From positions 250,790 through 314,789 of the forward strand of contig CAJNDS010002691.1 in the NCBI GenBank assembly GCA_905221605.1: 64,000 nt of DNA. Direction: 5' to 3'. This DNA comes from Symbiodinium natans. Lineage: Eukaryota; Sar; Dinophyceae; Suessiales; Symbiodiniaceae. Both the position numbers and the translations under genes were made by a program. Positions 52,760-64,000 of this stretch are shown here, in pieces. Every line of letters starts with the position of its first letter. The stretch's first letter is position 1. The notes beneath the pieces are model-generated. The model ran no database searches. It was not told the origin of the DNA and saw only the letters and a program-made list of their open reading frames with translations.

Positions 52760-53095
52760 TCATGCCACGACTTTCAAAGATGCGCTTGGCAGATCATGTT
52801 CGCAGGCCAGTTGCAATGGGAAGAGTCTTTGCCAAGTCCCGCAAGCCGTCCGGGCTTCCTGCCATGACATTTGGTTTCTAGATGCATCATCGTGACACAT
52901 CGCTACCATTGAGTACCATCTGCCCCCATCGCTTGCCAGTCCAGTTGGCTGAAGGTCTTTACCGTCACATTTGGATGCAGCAACAGCGGCTTCGACCTCT
53001 GCGAAAAATGTGCACACGCCCCGGCCCCAGTCCGTTCCCTCACAACAGATCTGCTCGAATGCCTGCCCGTGTAGGCCTTTGCAGTACTTGTGCAA
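52760..53095 (-). CDS. Possible exon of a repeated gene, first array unit
   Basis: 111 codons on the minus strand, no recognised domain; Cys-rich (CCEGTDWGRGVC). The shared 70 codons recur in each 654-bp unit. In this first unit the frame goes on past the array edge with a unique tail reading RNQMSWQEARTACGTWQRLF, which suggests that the array grew by duplication of an exon plus AT-rich intron. Coding status is uncertain. Confidence 0.3.
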   Translation of the reverse strand: MHKYCKGLHGQAFEQICCEGTDWGRGVCTFFAEVEAAVAASKCDGKDLQPTGLASDGGRWYSMVAMCHDDASRNQMSWQEARTACGTWQRLFPLQLACEHDLPSASLKVVA

Positions 53096-56000
53096 TTTTT
53101 GTCAAATGTGTATGCCACGCTGAATCACGCTGATGTTGCCCGTCGATTTTGGCATCCGGGAGGCAACCCTCGGACATACAGCTGAAGATTCTATTCGCTC
53201 CGATTTGGAGGCCATCCTGTCAGCAACAGGATTATTCACGACATGTCAAACTTGATTTTGGTGTTGTTTTCGCTTTCTGCTTGTTTTTGTATGGGTTTTG
53301 CCTATATTTTGAAGGTGTTTTCCTTTTTTGGGGTCAGGGCAACCATCCTAAACCTTAAAAGTCACTACACCCGACATGTCAAACTTGATTTTGGTGTTTC
53401 TGTTGCTCTCTGCTTGTTTTTGTATGGTTTTGCCTATGTTTTTAAGGGTGTTTTCCTTTTTGGGGTCAGGGCAACCATCCTAAACCTTAAAAGTTACTAC
53501 ACCCAACATGTCAAACTTGATTTTGGTGTTGTTTTCGCTTTCTTCGTGACACATCGCTACCATTGAGTGCCATCTGCCCCCATCGCTTGCCAGTCCAGTT
53601 GGCTGAAGGTCTTTACCGTCACATTTCGATGCAGCAACAGCGGCTTCGACCTCTGCGAAAAATGTGCACACGCCCCGGCCCCAGTCCGTTCCCTCACAAC
53701 AGATCTGCTCGAATGCCTGCCCGTGTAGGCCTTTGCAGTACTTGTGCAATCTTTGTCAAATGTGTATGCCACGCTGAATCACGCTGATGTTGCCCGTCGA
53801 TTTTGGCATCCGGGAGGCAACCCTCGGACATACAGCTGAAGATTCTATTCGCTCCGATTTGGAGGCCATCCTGTCAGCAACAGGATTATTCACGACATGT
53901 CAAACTTGATTTTGGTGTTGTTTTCGCTTTCTGCTTGTTTTTGTATGGGTTTTGCCTATATTTTGAAGGTGTTTTCCTTTTTTGGGGTCAGGGCAACCAT
54001 CCTAAACCTTAAAAGTCACTACACCCGACATGTCAAACTTGATTTTGGTGTTTCTGTTGCTCTCTGCTTGTTTTTGTATGGTTTTGCCTATGTTTTTAAG
54101 GGTGTTTTCCTTTTTGGGGTCAGGGCAACCATCCTAAACCTTAAAAGTTACTACACCCAACATGTCAAACTTGATTTTGGTGTTGTTTTCGCTTTCTTCG
54201 TGACACATCGCTACCATTGAGTGCCATCTGCCCCCATCGCTTGCCAGTCCAGTTGGCTGAAGGTCTTTACCGTCACATTTCGATGCAGCAACAGCGGCTT
54301 CGACCTCTGCGAAAAATGTGCACACGCCCCGGCCCCAGTCCGTTCCCTCACAACAGATCTGCTCGAATGCCTGCCCGTGTAGGCCTTTGCAGTACTTGTG
54401 CAATCTTTGTCAAATGTGTATGCCACGCTGAATCACGCTGATGTTGCCCGTCGATTTTGGCATCCGGGAGGCAACCCTCGGACATACAGCTGAAGATTCT
54501 ATTCGCTCCGATTTGGAGGCCATCCTGTCAGCAACAGGATTATTCACGACATGTCAAACTTGATTTTGGTGTTGTTTTCGCTTTCTGCTTGTTTTTGTAT
54601 GGGTTTTGCCTATATTTTGAAGGTGTTTTCCTTTTTTGGGGTCAGGGCAACCATCCTAAACCTTAAAAGTCACTACACCCGACATGTCAAACTTGATTTT
54701 GGTGTTTCTGTTGCTCTCTGCTTGTTTTTGTATGGTTTTGCCTATGTTTTTAAGGGTGTTTTCCTTTTTGGGGTCAGGGCAACCATCCTAAACCTTAAAA
54801 GTTACTACACCCAACATGTCAAACTTGATTTTGGTGTTGTTTTCGCTTTCTTCGTGACACATCGCTACCATTGAGTGCCATCTGCCCCCATCGCTTGCCA
54901 GTCCAGTTGGCTGAAGGTCTTTACTGTCACATTTCGATGCAGCAACAGTGGCTTCGACCTCTGCGAAAAATGTGCACACGCCCCGGCCCCAGTCCGTTCC
55001 CTCACAACAGATCTGCTCGAATGCCTGCCCGTGTAGGCCTTTGCAGTACTTGTGCAATCTTTGTCAAATGTGTATGCCACGCTGAATCACGCTGATGTTG
55101 CCCGTCGATTTTGGCATCCGGGAGGCAACCCTCGGACATACAGCTGAAGATTCTATTCGCTCCGATTTGGAGGCCATCCTGTCAGCAACAGGATTATTCA
55201 CGACATGTCAAACTTGATTTTGGTGTTGTTTTCGCTTTCTGCTTGTTTTTGTATGGGTTTTGCCTATATTTTGAAGGTGTTTTCCTTTTTTGGGGTCAGG
55301 GCAACCATCCTAAACCTTAAAAGTCACTACACCCGACATGTCAAACTTGATTTTGGTGTTTCTGTTGCTCTCTGCTTGTTTTTGTATGGTTTTGCCTATG
55401 TTTTTAAAGGTGTTTTCCTTTTTGGGGTCAGGGCAACCATCCTAAACCTTAAAAGTTACTACACCCAACATGTCAAACTTGATTTTGGTGTTGTTTTCGC
55501 TTTCTTCGTGACACATCGCTACCATTGAGTGCCATCTGCCCCCATCGCTTGCCAGTCCAGTTGGCTGAAGGTCTTTACTGTCACATTTCGATGCAGCAAC
55601 AGTGGCTTCGACCTCTGCGAAAAATGTGCACACGCCCCGGCCCCAGTCCGTTCCCTCACAACAGATCTGCTCGAATGCCTGCCCGTGTAGGCCTTTGCAG
55701 TACTTGTGCAATCTTTGTCAAATGTGTATGCCACGCTGAATCACGCTGATGTTGCCCGTCGATTTTGGCATCCGGGAGGCAACCCTCGGACATACAGCTG
55801 AAGATTCTATTCGCTCCGATTTGGAGGCCATCCTGTCAGCAACAGGATTATTCACGACATGTCAAACTTGATTTTGGTGTTGTTTTCGCTTTCTGCTTGT
55901 TTTTGTATGGGTTTTGCCTATATTTTGAAGGTGTTTTCCTTTTTTGGGGTCAGAGCAACCATCCTAAACCTTAAAAGTCACTACACCCGACATGTCAAAC

Positions 56001-56160
56001 TTGATTTTGGTGTTTCTGTTGCTCTCTGCTTGTTTTTGTATGGTTTTGCCTATGTTTTTAAAGGTGTTTTCCTTTTTGGGGTCAGGGCAACCATCCTAAA
56101 CCTTAAAAAGTTACTACACCCAACATGTCAAACTTGATTTTGGTGTTGTTTTGCTATCTG
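52891..56160. repeat. 654-bp tandem array, five units
   Basis: Units start at CGTGACACATCGCTACC (52891, 53545, 54199, 54853, 55507); spacing is 654 bp. Copies differ by only a few bases. In each unit one third can be read on the minus strand as MHKYCKGLHGQAFEQICCEG and on for about 70 codons. The other two thirds are AT-richer and contain three sub-repeats with CATGTCAAACTTGATTTTGG and CCATCCTAAACCTTAAAAG. Confidence 0.95.
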
Positions 56161-56570
56161 CTTGTTTTTGTATGGGTTTTGCCTATATTTTGAAGGTGTT
56201 TTCCTTTTGTGGGGTCAGGGCAACCATCCTAAACCTTAAAAGTCACTACACCCGACATGTCAAACTTGATTTTGGTGTTTCTGTTGCTCTCTGCTTGTTT
56301 TTGTATGGTTTTGCCTATGTTTTTAAAGGTGTTTTCCTTTTTGGGGTCAGGGCAACCATCCTAAACCTTAAAAGTTACTACACCCAACATGTCAAACTTG
56401 ATTTTGGTGTTTTTTTGCTCTCTGCTTGTTTTTGTATGGGTTTTGCCTATATTTTGAAGGTGTTTTCCTTTTGTGGGGTCAGGGCAACCATCCTAAACCC
56501 TAAAAGTCACTACGCCCGACATGTCAAACTTGATTGTTTTTGTATGGTTTTGATTATATTTTGGAGGGTG
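56161..56570. repeat. Sub-repeat tail of the array
   Basis: Four further copies of the roughly 120-bp sub-repeat only (CATGTCAAACTTGATTTTGG to CCATCCTAAACC), without the exon-like third. The last copy is truncated. Confidence 0.9.
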
Positions 56571-56599
56571 TTTTCGCTTTTTGGTCCTACAGAGCAGGG

Positions 56600-57080
56600 C
56601 ACAGTTTCTTTCACACTCTCTCACGCTCTCGTTTTCTCACACAATCTCGCGCGCGTAAGTGCCGCTCAAGGATGTGGGATAAACATGGACATGCTTGGGC
56701 ATGCGCCTAAGTTTTTGAAGGTAAGGACGTGGAGACGGTGAGCAGAAGCATAGCGACGGTAAGGTTTTGGCCACGTCGGAGAGGGCGCATTCTGTCTAGC
56801 TCTCCCTTTCTCTTTCACAGAAGCTCTCGTTTGTCAATGTTTGTGAAGTGCCGCTGACGGATGTGAGACAAACATGTGCATACTTGGGCCTAAGTTTTTG
56901 AAGGTAAGGACGTGTAGACGGTGAGCAGAAGCATAGCTACGGGGGGGACGCATGCTGGCAGTTCGGATAGGGCGCATTTTCTATCGCTTTCACACAATCT
57001 CTCCTTTCTCCATGTTCGTCACGCGTGCGAAGTGCCGCTCAAGGATGTGAGACAAACATGGGCATGCTTCGGCCAAGTTC
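56600..57080. repeat. Three imperfect copies of a unit of about 190 bp
   Basis: Each contains GTGCCGCTCAAGGATGTG or a variant, then AAACATGNNCATNCTTGGGC, AAGTTTTTGAAGGTAAGGAC and GGTGAGCAGAAGCATAGC. No gene was recognised. Confidence 0.75.
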
Positions 57081-57933
57081 TTGGGTTGAGGCAAGACCAC
57101 TGCATAATGGCGCCGCAATGCTTGTGCTTTGCGCGTCTCTGCACGTGACGTGTACAGAAACAGGTACATGAAATACATGTTGTTCGTTTTGCTCAGACGC
57201 CCCCCCCCCTGTGTGATGCTCATATCCCTGGTGCTCGTTTTGCTCAAACGCCCCCCTTTGTCATGCTCATGCTGCATCCCTGGTGCTCATTTTGCTCACA
57301 CCCCACGAACAACCCAGCCCAGGGATGTTCCCTTGGAGTTCCGGGGCAGCCAGTCCCATTGTGGACGTTCCTTCGTCTCCTACCACCTCGTGGCCAAAGA
57401 CCTGGAGACCACTAGAAGCTTGCTCTGGGCACGCGGCCCCGCGAAACGTTCCGGGAAAGCAGGCCTCGAAAACCCGTGGTCCTGCAAATCCGTTTTTTGG
57501 ACTAATAATTCTATTGTCCCACAACGGTTTTGCAGGACCACGCGTGTCATCTTGCAGTTCTCGTACGTGGCTTGTCCTGTGCGGTCCTGCGGTAATGGTT
57601 TCTGCAATGAGAGAAGGTAGACATTGGGTCCTGTCACGTTCCTGCGCAGCGTTTCGCAGGCTTGGACAGTGAGCTTCAGTGCCTCTCACCAAAGAGCTCA
57701 CCACTTTTCATGAGCACCACATGGTTTGCGTAACTGCAGGGGAATCTGACACAAGCGTGAGTTCCTGCTTCTAACTGGTACGTACCGTGCAGGTGACTCT
57801 TTCCCACAAACCCTCTAACTAAACGGGAGCGCCGTATGGTTTGTGTAACTGCGTGGGAATCTGACAGAAGCGTGACTGCCTGTCTCTAATTGGCACGTGC
57901 CGTGCATGTAAATCCGGGCATTTTGCCTGAGCC
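57081..57933. repeat. Short duplications, otherwise unassigned
   Basis: Two copies of a unit of about 60 bp with ATCCCTGGTGCTCNTTTTGC (57217-57300), and two copies of a unit of about 75 bp with GGGAATCTGACANAAGCGTG (57725-57915). No coding motif was recognised. Confidence 0.55.
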
Positions 57934-59577
57934 ATGTTGCCCGCAAAACGTCGTCGTTTGCAGGGCAAGCAGAGTCCGCCGGAGGGAGAAAACAGCAGGC
58001 AAACACGGACCCAGCTCCAGACCCTTGTCCGAGACACGTGGGTTGCGAGGAGAATGGTCGAGGAAGGCTCACATGGTCATGAGAGGCGCAATGTCCTGCG
58101 AGTGGAGTTTACCAGCATAGACAAGGTTCCAGTTCTACAGGCCATGCTGGGCCAAGTGCCTGCTCATCTCATGGCTGCAGCAAGAGCTTTGCTTGCCTCC
58201 TGGCACGCAGAACCCCCTATAGTCTTGAATGAGCAACCGCTGCCTTCCTACCGCGGCAGTGGCACGATGTTCAGATACTCTGGCTCCTGGTCCAGGATTA
58301 CAGATGCCGGGGCAAGTGCAATGTTGGCAGAAGGGGAGTCGCGGATTGCCGATATCTGTCGCCTCTTGCAGGACAATGTCGAGGTTGCAAGCCTTTGGGA
58401 TGAGTTCCAACGCTTTGCGCAGCAGCTACGGCAAAGCAAGCTGGATCGTATGACTCTTGCGTGTGAGCTGCACACCGCTGTGAGTCTGGAGAAGCTGGTG
58501 CCCAGCATCCACTTTCATCTGATGTTTGACTCGAGATGCTTGGCGCAGGTTAGTTGGTTATGTTCTGCGTCCTGGCTCGGTTTTGCGGTCGCCGGTGCAG
58601 TTAGCTAATTAGGTGCCCTGTTTCAAAGGGTTGATGTGAACATGACCCACTGTTTCCACCGCCGCTTCGGGCGTTCCTCCTGGGTCCTTGCCGGTAGTTT
58701 TGTGGGGTAAAAGTAAGGACAGACGGTGACTCTGCCGAAGCCCAGTCTGTTGTTTCGTGGTGCCGTTCCGCATCAGTCTGTGGAGTGCAAGCAAGCTCGT
58801 GGAAAAGCTTGCCGAAAGGCATACGATCAGGGGCATTATTATTTACAGGTTCCGAAGATTGGCTCCATTCATATGACGACGACAGCTCCTGCCTTCACCA
58901 CCTTTCCAATTGCGCCGGATTGGATTACCAATTTATGGCAGGCCTGTAAAATTACGGAGCAGGTTGCGGAGAAGGAGTACCTGCGCTGCAAGAAGCACGT
59001 GAAAGCCTATTTAGACAACATGAAGTTCCATGCACAGTGCATGCAGACAGAGGCCGTTGCAGCGCGCAAGGCGCAAGCGCTCCTGGACCTTCAGCCCCTC
59101 ATGAAGACAGCCGTTGTGCTGGAGCAGGTCCAGCGCGACTTCTTGCCACAGTTCGCCCGCCCCATGTTCCGAAGGAGCTTCCTTGTTTTAACTGGTCCCA
59201 CGCGACTTGGTAAAACAATCTATGCTCGCAGCCTCTTCGGTCATCGCCAGACACTAGAGCTCAACTGCTGTGGCGTGAGTCAGCCTGACTTGCGTGGCTT
59301 CAACCCTTTGGTCCACCGCGCCATCTTGTATGATGAAGGTTCCGCGGACATGGTTTTGCGCAATCGTCGCCTGTTTCAGGGATCCACAGAAGAGGTTACG
59401 CTCGCCCACTCTGGAACAAATCTGTTCACCTACAGTGTGTATGTCTACAACGTCGCTATGATTCTGACGTCGAACTCTTGGCTGCGTGAGCTGGAGGAGT
59501 TGCAGAGCGAGGAGCGCGAGTGGCTCGAAGGTAATTCAATCTGTATAGACTGCAAGCAGCCGCTGTATGAGACGTGA
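57934..59577 (+). CDS. Rep-like protein with SF3-helicase motifs, split by introns
   Basis: Two main open frames, 57934-58608 and 58726-59577, with a short frame (58628-58708) between them, look like exons of one gene. The first ends near PSIHFHLMFDS, where H-x-H could be the metal-binding motif of a rolling-circle (HUH) endonuclease. The second holds the superfamily-3 helicase set: Walker A GPTRLGKT, Walker B AILYDE and motif C MILTSN. HUH plus SF3 is the plan of Rep proteins of CRESS DNA viruses and some plasmids. The nuclease part is weak and its catalytic Tyr was not found; the helicase part is convincing. GC- or GT-type donors near 58545-58552 are possible. A host-adapted or transposon-borne Rep is equally possible. 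Confidence 0.6.
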
Positions 59578-61354
59578 AAGCCAAGAAGCCGGAACTCTGT
59601 CTGTGCTCTGTGCCTAAACCACGAAGCCATATAATGATAGGGGAAGACTCTGCAACCATTTTTGGGCAAGCCGCTTTGGGGGCAGAAATGGACGCCAGGA
59701 GGCAGCTCTGGCTCAAGAACCGATTGAAAAATACAAATAACTGTTTTTCCTTTCAAGTTGGAGCAGACAAAGGCTTTTTCCACATGCAACAATGTTTTGG
59801 AAGTGTTGTCCTTCGTTCTGAACGGCTCGGGCATGCATGATTTTTGACATGTTTTCTTGATTTTTGAGCTTGCTTTGAACCGCGCCCGCTTTTTTTCAAG
59901 CATGTAGGGCGGTGGGACGGGGCTTGGGCGGGAGGGCGGGCCGCGGCCGCGCGTGTGCTGAGGCCTGCGAATGCCCGCATGCTCTGGCTTGTCATGCCCA
60001 GCCAAGTCGGGCTCAACTGATGTGCGACAGGAAAACTGCTGCTTGCCATCGGGTGCACGCCAAATCCAGGCAACAGGCAGGCGACAACCTTGGATTTCCA
60101 GACTTGTTGCTCTCCGTCCTGTGCATCGTTCACATGTCCTGCATCCTTTCTTCCGAAGCTGTCAGCTATGTCTTCCATAAGCCTGAGTACATCAGATTGC
60201 TGTGAAGGCGCATGCCAATTGTACACATGTTCCAGTGGTTTGTGGTTGACAGTACGCGGGCAGCTTCCATGCTTCTGACAGATGCCAGCTGTTGCGTTCA
60301 AACGTGCGCAGGCTTGAGCACCATCGTCTCGAAAAAGGCATGTTGCAAGCTCGATAGCTGTCTGGCTTTTACGCGTCCAGTTGGCTTCACGCCGCTTCTG
60401 GCACACCTAGCACAGTGTCACAGACAGCCTGTTGCGTGCAAGAGTGTTCATCTTTCCACTGCCCGGTTGTCTAGGTGGAGACGCCAGAAGAAGACAGCAG
60501 AAGAAGACTTTAGGGCTCAAGGGGCTAGGGGAAGCGGCTTTGCCTGCAAGTACCTGACGCCCCTCCTTTTTGTTTGCTGATGCTCACCATTGCTCAAACC
60601 CCTCTCCCCTTTTTTTGCTCCTATCCGCCGTGGCTCAGGACGGTGTTCATCTTGCTCGTGCACCCCTCCCCCTTTTTTTGCCGATGATGCTGCGCCTTGG
60701 GAAGCTCTCACCGGCGCACAGGCTGTCCGCTCGGCGTCGGGACGCTCATGTGCGGGTTACCCTGGGGGTGTTCCAGCTCCAAGTCAGGTCCAGGTTACTT
60801 TGACGTTCCTTTTGCACCGACGCAGAAGGTCGTGCCAAGTCGCTGCAAGACGGCGTTTGGCCAGATTTCCGCTGTTGAAGGGTGGACACTTGCCCAAACT
60901 GGTAAGGGAGGTCTCTGGAGGGGGACTCTGTCATCTTAAGGCCGGCGGCAAGATGGTGGTTGGCCAGATCTCAACTGTTGTTGTTCCACGGTGCCTTACC
61001 AGCGGCCCCAGTTTGGGGTGCAGGAAAGCCAGGTATTTCCAAGTATGTTGCGGGTTACCGCTGCTGTATTGCCAAGTCGTTGTTGGTTCGCACATCGACC
61101 ATGACGTAAGGATAGAGGGCCATTGTGTTGCCCTTGCCGAGATTGAATCGACCGTATTTGACTGTCGTTCGTCACAGCTTGTCGTGTGCATGTCTGGCCA
61201 AGTTCTTAGCGTCAGGAGTCAGCGACGTAGTTGGTAGTGGTGCAGGCAGACTGTCGACGAAATCTTGCAAGAGGTACATCTCCAAGCCTCGTCTGACGTT
61301 TTCGCACTTCCGCAGTTTGCCTGCGCATGAGCCTCCAAAAGGAAGTGCTTTGCG
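59578..61354. other. Unassigned stretch
   Basis: No convincing gene. From 60810 to 61220, short variants of GGCCAGATTTCNNCTGTTG and GCCAAGTCGTTG recur, suggesting a degenerate repeat. Open frames here have no recognised motif. Confidence 0.45.
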
Positions 61355-61379
61355 GTGCTGAAGTGCTCTGTACCATGGA

Positions 61380-63053
61380 GTGCCGTTGCCAAGCAGCTGT
61401 CGCTTGTGTTCTCTGAAGCGGACCTGCCGCGAGCTGCAACAGCGCTTGCGAGAAGGACAGCGGCCGCTTGTCAGGGCAGCCCGAAAAGCCCACAGAGTGA
61501 GTTGGCCGTGCGGACTTTCCCCAAAGCAGCGGCATCAGGTCTTGTGTACCTATGTTCTCAGCGGTCACAATGCAATAGTGGCCATGCAGCACGCCCGACA
61601 ACTACAGAGGCGTGCAGCGTCTGACGACACGCTGCCAAGCATTACGTTTGTCCAGAATCTTTACCGGGAAGCTGCGGCTTCTGATGTTCATGCCTGTACA
61701 GATCCGCAGACGGCGGCCCAAAAACATGCTTCTCGAGAAGCTCACGTTTTCTTGGCAGAGGCCAACCTTTTTCGCTGGGTTCGGCAGCAGAACTTTCGTT
61801 GTCACTCGGCTCCGACCTCGGAGGCGGCCCTCTTCGAGTTTCGACGAAGATTGGGTGATCATGCTGGCTGCCGGGCTGCCACAAACCGTGGCGGCCGGAA
61901 GTGGTTGCAGCGATGGTGTAAACGTTGGGATGTGAGTAGAGGAACCGTGCCAGTGCGTGTGGCTGTGGAGCCTGCGCGCTTGCCCCAGAAGGCTTGGGTG
62001 CATTTTCTTCTGAAGTTAAGACTTTTTGCATAGATTGAGGAGCCTTTTTTGGGGTCACAAGCAAGCATCATATTTGGAGTTGCAAATCGGCCCAGTACCA
62101 AAAACGGGACCGCTTTCTGGCCCAAAAAATGGGGGGCCCAAATCTGAATTTGTGTCCGGGCAGAGGTGGCGGTGTTCTTCCAATCGCTCAGCTTCCTTCG
62201 ACATGCAAGTGCACCCCGACGTCTTTTGCATCTCAACCTTGATGAGACATCTGTAGCTCTGACGCCGCACCCTCTTTGTGGCTTGGTGGTCCAACGCCGC
62301 CACTGGGGAGCAGACGTGGAGGGCCCACGTCTGCCGGTTCGCAAGGGTGACTTGCGGACATTTGTGAGCTATGTGGCAGTGATATCAGACAACGACGAGC
62401 TTCAGCAGAGCTTGCCACATTTCGTCATCGGGAATAAGTCCGTGTTTACACTGGGCTTGATGCAGACAGTGGCCGCAGAATGCCGCCCGGGGACACATGT
62501 CTGGCGAACAGTCTCCTCATGGAACTCCACATCACTGCTTTTGGCAATGCTGTACCTGATTTCGCTAGCGTTGGACGGTTGGAGATGGTTGCTGGAACCG
62601 GTTCTCACCCTCGATGTGGCTCCATGCCACCTTTCCAAAGAAGTCTTTCTACGGGCGTGCGAGGTTGACATCAAATTGAATTTCGTGCCGGCCGGCGCAA
62701 CATTCCTGCTGCAGCCGCTCGACGTGCGCGGCTTCTTCTCTTTCAAGTGGTGGCTCCGAACGGAGTACCAAATCTTACGACAGCTTGGTGACGGACAAGT
62801 CAGCAAGTTGGACTGGGTACGTTTGCTCATGAGAGCGCGGGAAGACTTTTGGTCCCGCAGATCGTGGCGCAAATCCTTTAGTTTGACAGGGTGTCTGGGC
62901 GAAGCTCTGCCTTGTCTGTCCAAGAAGCTGCAAGCTTTTGAAATAGACCCTCAAGCAGCGGGTCGTTCTCCACCTTCGAAAGAAGCAAGCCAATGCATAT
63001 GGCCGCGAAATCGCGCCATGGGCTATGCGTATGACCTTTTGTTTAAAGAGTAA
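61380..63053 (+). CDS. pogo/Tigger-like DDD transposase, two exons
   Basis: Exon 1 (61380 to about 62020): basic, helical, with GGRKWLQRWCKRWDVSRGT resembling the CENP-B-type DNA-binding region. Exon 2 (about 62166-63053): the DDE_1-type catalytic domain, with first acid in LNLDETSV (62241), second in LTLDVAPCHLS (about 62613), and third in GATFLLQPLDVRGFFSFK, the QPLD...FK signature of the pogo/Tigger group; the last two are separated by 35 residues. An intron of about 0.15 kb (62020-62165) has to be removed; its exact sites were not resolved. All three Asp are present, so it may be active or domesticated. Terminal inverted repeats were not found. Confidence 0.65.
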
Positions 63054-63120
63054 AGCTCGCCGTGGGACCGGAAGCGCTCAATGCTTGAAGCTCCAACGTC
63101 CGACAAGCGGGATGTGTGAT

Positions 63121-63345
63121 ACTGCTTGGGGAAGGTGCAACATGGTGGAAAGGACCATGCGTTCTTGGTGCTGGAAGTAGGGCCCAGCGTGTGCAATGTT
63201 TCTGAGCGGGAACTCGTGCTTTGCTTCGTGTGTCCTCAAGTGGGTGGAAAGAGAGACGTGTGCATGCGCCACGGTAGTTGCTGCAGCCATGAGTGCCGAA
63301 GCTGCTGCTGGCGATGTTGTACGAGATCTCAAAAGGCAGCGGCAA
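63121..63345 (+). repeat. Duplicated gene-start fragment, copy 2
   Basis: Partner of 52468-52690. Here the frame continues as MSAEAAAGDVVRDLKRQRQE, ending at 63429. The two copies part at GGCAGCGGC. It may be a first exon with a GC-type splice donor. Confidence 0.7.
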
Positions 63346-64000
63346 GAGCTGAAGGTGCCAAGAGACTTTTCTGTCCTATGCGCGCACGCCGCTGCCCATA
63401 CACGTGCCTTTTTTGCCAGGACGAACTGAAGCGCGCCAGCAAAGCCCTTAAGAACGAAGCTGCTATCCTCAAGAAGAGCACTTCTTTTTGCGTAGCCTGC
63501 TCTGATGCAGTGTGACAGTGTGCGAAGCAGTTTTCCTTTAGGTCAGAAAGCGCCGCCGCCTTCTGCGAAAAGCAGGCGATTTGGACGACGACTCACTGAT
63601 CTGGCTACTGCGCAGACGGCAAAACGCAGATGCCGGACCACGTCAAGAAGCGCAACGTCCACGCGACAATGCTGTTGGTGAAGAGCGTCAAGAGACCTGA
63701 GCTGTGAACGGTTTAGCGAAGCTAAGTCCAAGCCACCCTGCTTGAGATATGTTTTTGCTGTGTCTGCGTTAGCTATCGCCAGTTGGCAGATGGCCAGCAG
63801 CGTCAAGTTGTGCGTTCTACAGAATGCAAGCACGCCTATGCATGTGGTCACGGAACGTGCCATGTGTAACGATCTCCTTGAACCTTGAAGGCTTGACCTC
63901 AGCCAACCAAACATGCTGATCGCCCAGATGTTGATCGAATGTGGTTGCTTGTTTCTCTTTGGCTCTTGCTTACAGTGCACGTTGTTGTTCTTATCCGAAA
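63346..64000. other. Unassigned stretch to the window end
   Basis: No gene, RNA or clear repeat was recognised. Minor open frames lack motifs. Confidence 0.45.

Noticed and set aside
1-64000. tRNA, rRNA, CRISPR or bacterial operon signals
   Set aside because: None was recognised on either strand by eye; a tRNAscan or Rfam run would be needed to exclude small RNAs.

Overview
The window looks like nuclear DNA of a dinoflagellate, probably a Symbiodiniaceae-type or related species; this is an inference. The grounds are: almost wall-to-wall retroelement DNA with few host genes; lysine/glycine-rich Gag proteins; TTTAGGG-type telomere-like repeats inside a gag gene (1451-1612); long tandem repeats; a host-type gene built of repeated exons; and retrotransposon LTRs that carry a 12-mer whose last 11 bases equal the 3' end of the dinoflagellate spliced leader. 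No rRNA, tRNA, CRISPR or bacterial operon was seen.

Layout. 1-3110: broken gag/protease pieces of at least two LTR retroelements (minus strand). 3690-4336: tandem repeats running into a TTAAGCCCCCC satellite. 4337-30716: a copia-type LTR element 'C' (minus strand; 213-bp LTRs, TTTAA target duplication). Its integrase region was split by a 16.7-kb head-to-tail pair of tyrosine-recombinase (DIRS-like) elements (9638-26373), and its gag segment is inverted. The first DIRS-like unit (9638-17434) has lost its own genes and carries a 7.1-kb segment with an ASCH-domain gene, a dual-specificity-phosphatase gene and several tandem-repeat blocks. The second (17435-26373) has a full gene set: a coiled-coil/membrane ORF, a tyrosine recombinase, a zinc-finger Gag-like protein, and a 1366-aa polyprotein joining a 2OG-Fe(II)-oxygenase-like domain, a C5-methyltransferase-like domain, reverse transcriptase and RNase H.

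30717-32701: the TTAAGCCCCCC satellite and other repeats. 32702-41558: an apparently complete copia element 'A' (plus strand; 212-bp LTRs read as identical, CTTAA duplication) with a 1997-aa Gag-Pol and a separate 413-aa ORF downstream, in the position where env lies in retroviruses. 41564-52467: a related element 'B' in opposite orientation, tail-to-tail with A, truncated at its 5' end, degraded, and split by a 3.9-kb GC/purine-rich insertion (46326-50229). 52468-57915: a duplicated gene-start fragment, a 654-bp tandem array and smaller repeats. 57934-63053: a gene with SF3-helicase (Rep-like) motifs and a pogo-like DDD transposase gene. The rest is unassigned.

The copia elements share three unusual traits: extreme strand-specific enrichment of the tetramer ATTG in coding and non-coding parts; an integrase with no Glu at the canonical D-x35-E position; and a downstream ORF that is very divergent between A and B although the flanking pol, spacer and LTR sequences are nearly identical. 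These traits, and the oxygenase-methyltransferase-RT polyprotein, are the strongest candidates for undescribed biology. All similarity statements come from reading by eye; no alignment or database search was run.
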